From positions 248,001 through 312,000 of the forward strand of contig CAWDZA010000015.1 in assembly GCA_963806635.1 (NCBI GenBank): a DNA stretch of 64,000 nucleotides, in the 5' to 3' direction. The DNA comes from CAVVEQ01 sp963806635. Its GTDB lineage: Bacteria > Chloroflexota > Anaerolineae > Anaerolineales > Anaerolineaceae. Positions 63,293 through 64,000 of this stretch are shown here, one piece after another. The position numbers were made by a program, and so were the translations under genes. Positions within the stretch are counted from its first letter, which is position 1. Each line of letters starts with the position of its first letter. The notes below the pieces were generated by a model. That model made no database searches. It was not told the DNA's origin and worked only from the letters and a program-made list of their open reading frames with translations.

Positions 63293-64000
63293 CATGTTTA
63301 ACAGGTAATCAAAAAATTGATATTGATGATTATCAATCTGCTGGGCAACTGCTTGAATTAAGAAGTTGAGTAATCAAGGGCTTCTCAAATGTCCCGATCC
63401 TTGGTGTGGTGGAAAAGTAATACTACATAAATGCAAATTAAAAAGGTCACACTTTACTCATATAAATAGGGGAGAGAGATGTCGAATTAGAGAGGAATCG
63501 ATAGAGCATCGACTAGCAAAATCGTATATTTATTCAATTTTACAGAAACAATATTCGACTGAGAGTATAGAGAAGGAATTCTTTTGTAAGGATTCCGACC
63601 GAAGAGCAGATATTTTACTTACAACCCCAACCAAAAAATTCGCTATTGAAATTCAATTCAGTTCACAAAGCGATGAAGCTTGGGCTCAAAGGAATTCTGA
63701 TTACCGAAATGCCAATATCATCCCTTTATGGATAATTGGGATAAGAAGTTATTTAGCATTGATTATTAATGAGAAAAGCTCTTTTTCAAATCAACAAGAT
63801 TTACCAATAGTTAAAAATCCTGAGAAATTTGAACGGAATATCTTAAGGGGAATAAAAATTCGTCCAACTTGGGAAAAAGCTAGTGTGAAAGTGCAACAGG
63901 ATTCTGCGATTGCTCATTTAATAAATAAAAAGAATCAACCAGCGATTATCCATTTCCTATCGGTTATGTACGATATGTCGACGACCGAATTTCATTTTCA
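63286..64000 (+). CDS. CoiA-like competence/nuclease family protein, partial, one frameshift
   Basis: Open at the window end, about 238 residues visible. An early stop (63367-63369) is explained by one missing base; corrected, it continues NQGLLKCPDPWCGGKVILHK, with CxxxxC and RSHFTH resembling the CoiA N-terminal zinc-like module. Then EHRLAKSYIYSILQ, and the nuclease-like core DRRADILL...KFAIEIQFSSQSDEAW, a PD-(D/E)xK pattern with D and E-x-Q, then NIIPLWIIG. CoiA acts in transformation in Gram-positives; homologues also occur in mobile DNA. Not found as a standard start-to-stop ORF because both ends are broken. Confidence 0.7.

Overview
The window is bacterial chromosome, about 64 kb, dominated by housekeeping genes. 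Gene content and protein character point to an anaerobic member of Chloroflexota, most likely class Anaerolineae. The clues are a tungsten-type aldehyde ferredoxin oxidoreductase with a MoaD-like partner, an Agl23/TIGR03663-type membrane glycosyltransferase with an NHL propeller tail, tryptophanase, many small lipoproteins, and a T-box in front of valS. This placement is inference; there is no 16S rRNA gene here.

Layout. 0-25 kb is a mixed region: the tail of a TspO-like membrane protein, valS behind a T-box, a solute-binding lipoprotein with rnhA, a chromate-type transporter with an aldo/keto reductase, rsmG, a CNMP/PH-domain membrane protein with def and recF, a serine hydrolase, the AOR/MoaD pair, the Agl23-NHL fusion, a GNAT enzyme, clpC, gmd, a low-molecular-weight phosphatase and a cupredoxin-like lipoprotein. 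At 25.1-25.3 kb are tRNA-Gly(GCC) and tRNA-Cys(GCA). At 25.4-27.9 kb is a HAD / MFS / phosphoesterase operon.

28-54.8 kb is the transcription and translation superregion: rpoB, then rpsL-rpsG-fusA-tuf-rpsJ, then rplC to map (S10, spc and secY genes), then rpmJ-rpsM-rpsK-rpsD-rpoA-rplQ-truA-rplM-rpsI, then mazG. rpoC does not follow rpoB, and infA is missing from its usual place between map and rpmJ. Promoters, a leader attenuator before rpsL, and a terminator/promoter switch between rpsJ and rplC show how the block is divided into transcripts.

54.9-62.3 kb holds a small lipoprotein, tryptophanase, two uncharacterised membrane proteins, an F0-only ATP synthase operon (AtpZ/I-like, a, c, and b fused to a C-terminal delta domain), and murE. 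From 62.3 kb to the end the sequence turns visibly AT-rich and carries an endonuclease III-like Fe-S glycosylase, a 48-residue ORF and a CoiA-like nuclease cut by the window edge. This looks like acquired DNA.

Quality. I can place about 20 reading-frame breaks, including in the essential genes def, rpsJ, rplO, atpF and murE. Most are single extra bases, and they crowd toward the right end (eight in murE alone). They are better read as consensus errors than as biology, and annotations here should be frame-corrected. The chrA break is different: a 37-bp near-repeat whose copies differ only at synonymous sites, as expected from a join between strain variants.

Several genes have a TATAAT-like hexamer only 6-9 bases before the start codon and no Shine-Dalgarno sequence, which suggests leaderless mRNAs. 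I did not find a clearly new multi-gene system. The best leads are the leaderless starts, the rpsL leader attenuator, the F0/delta arrangement and the AT-rich tail.
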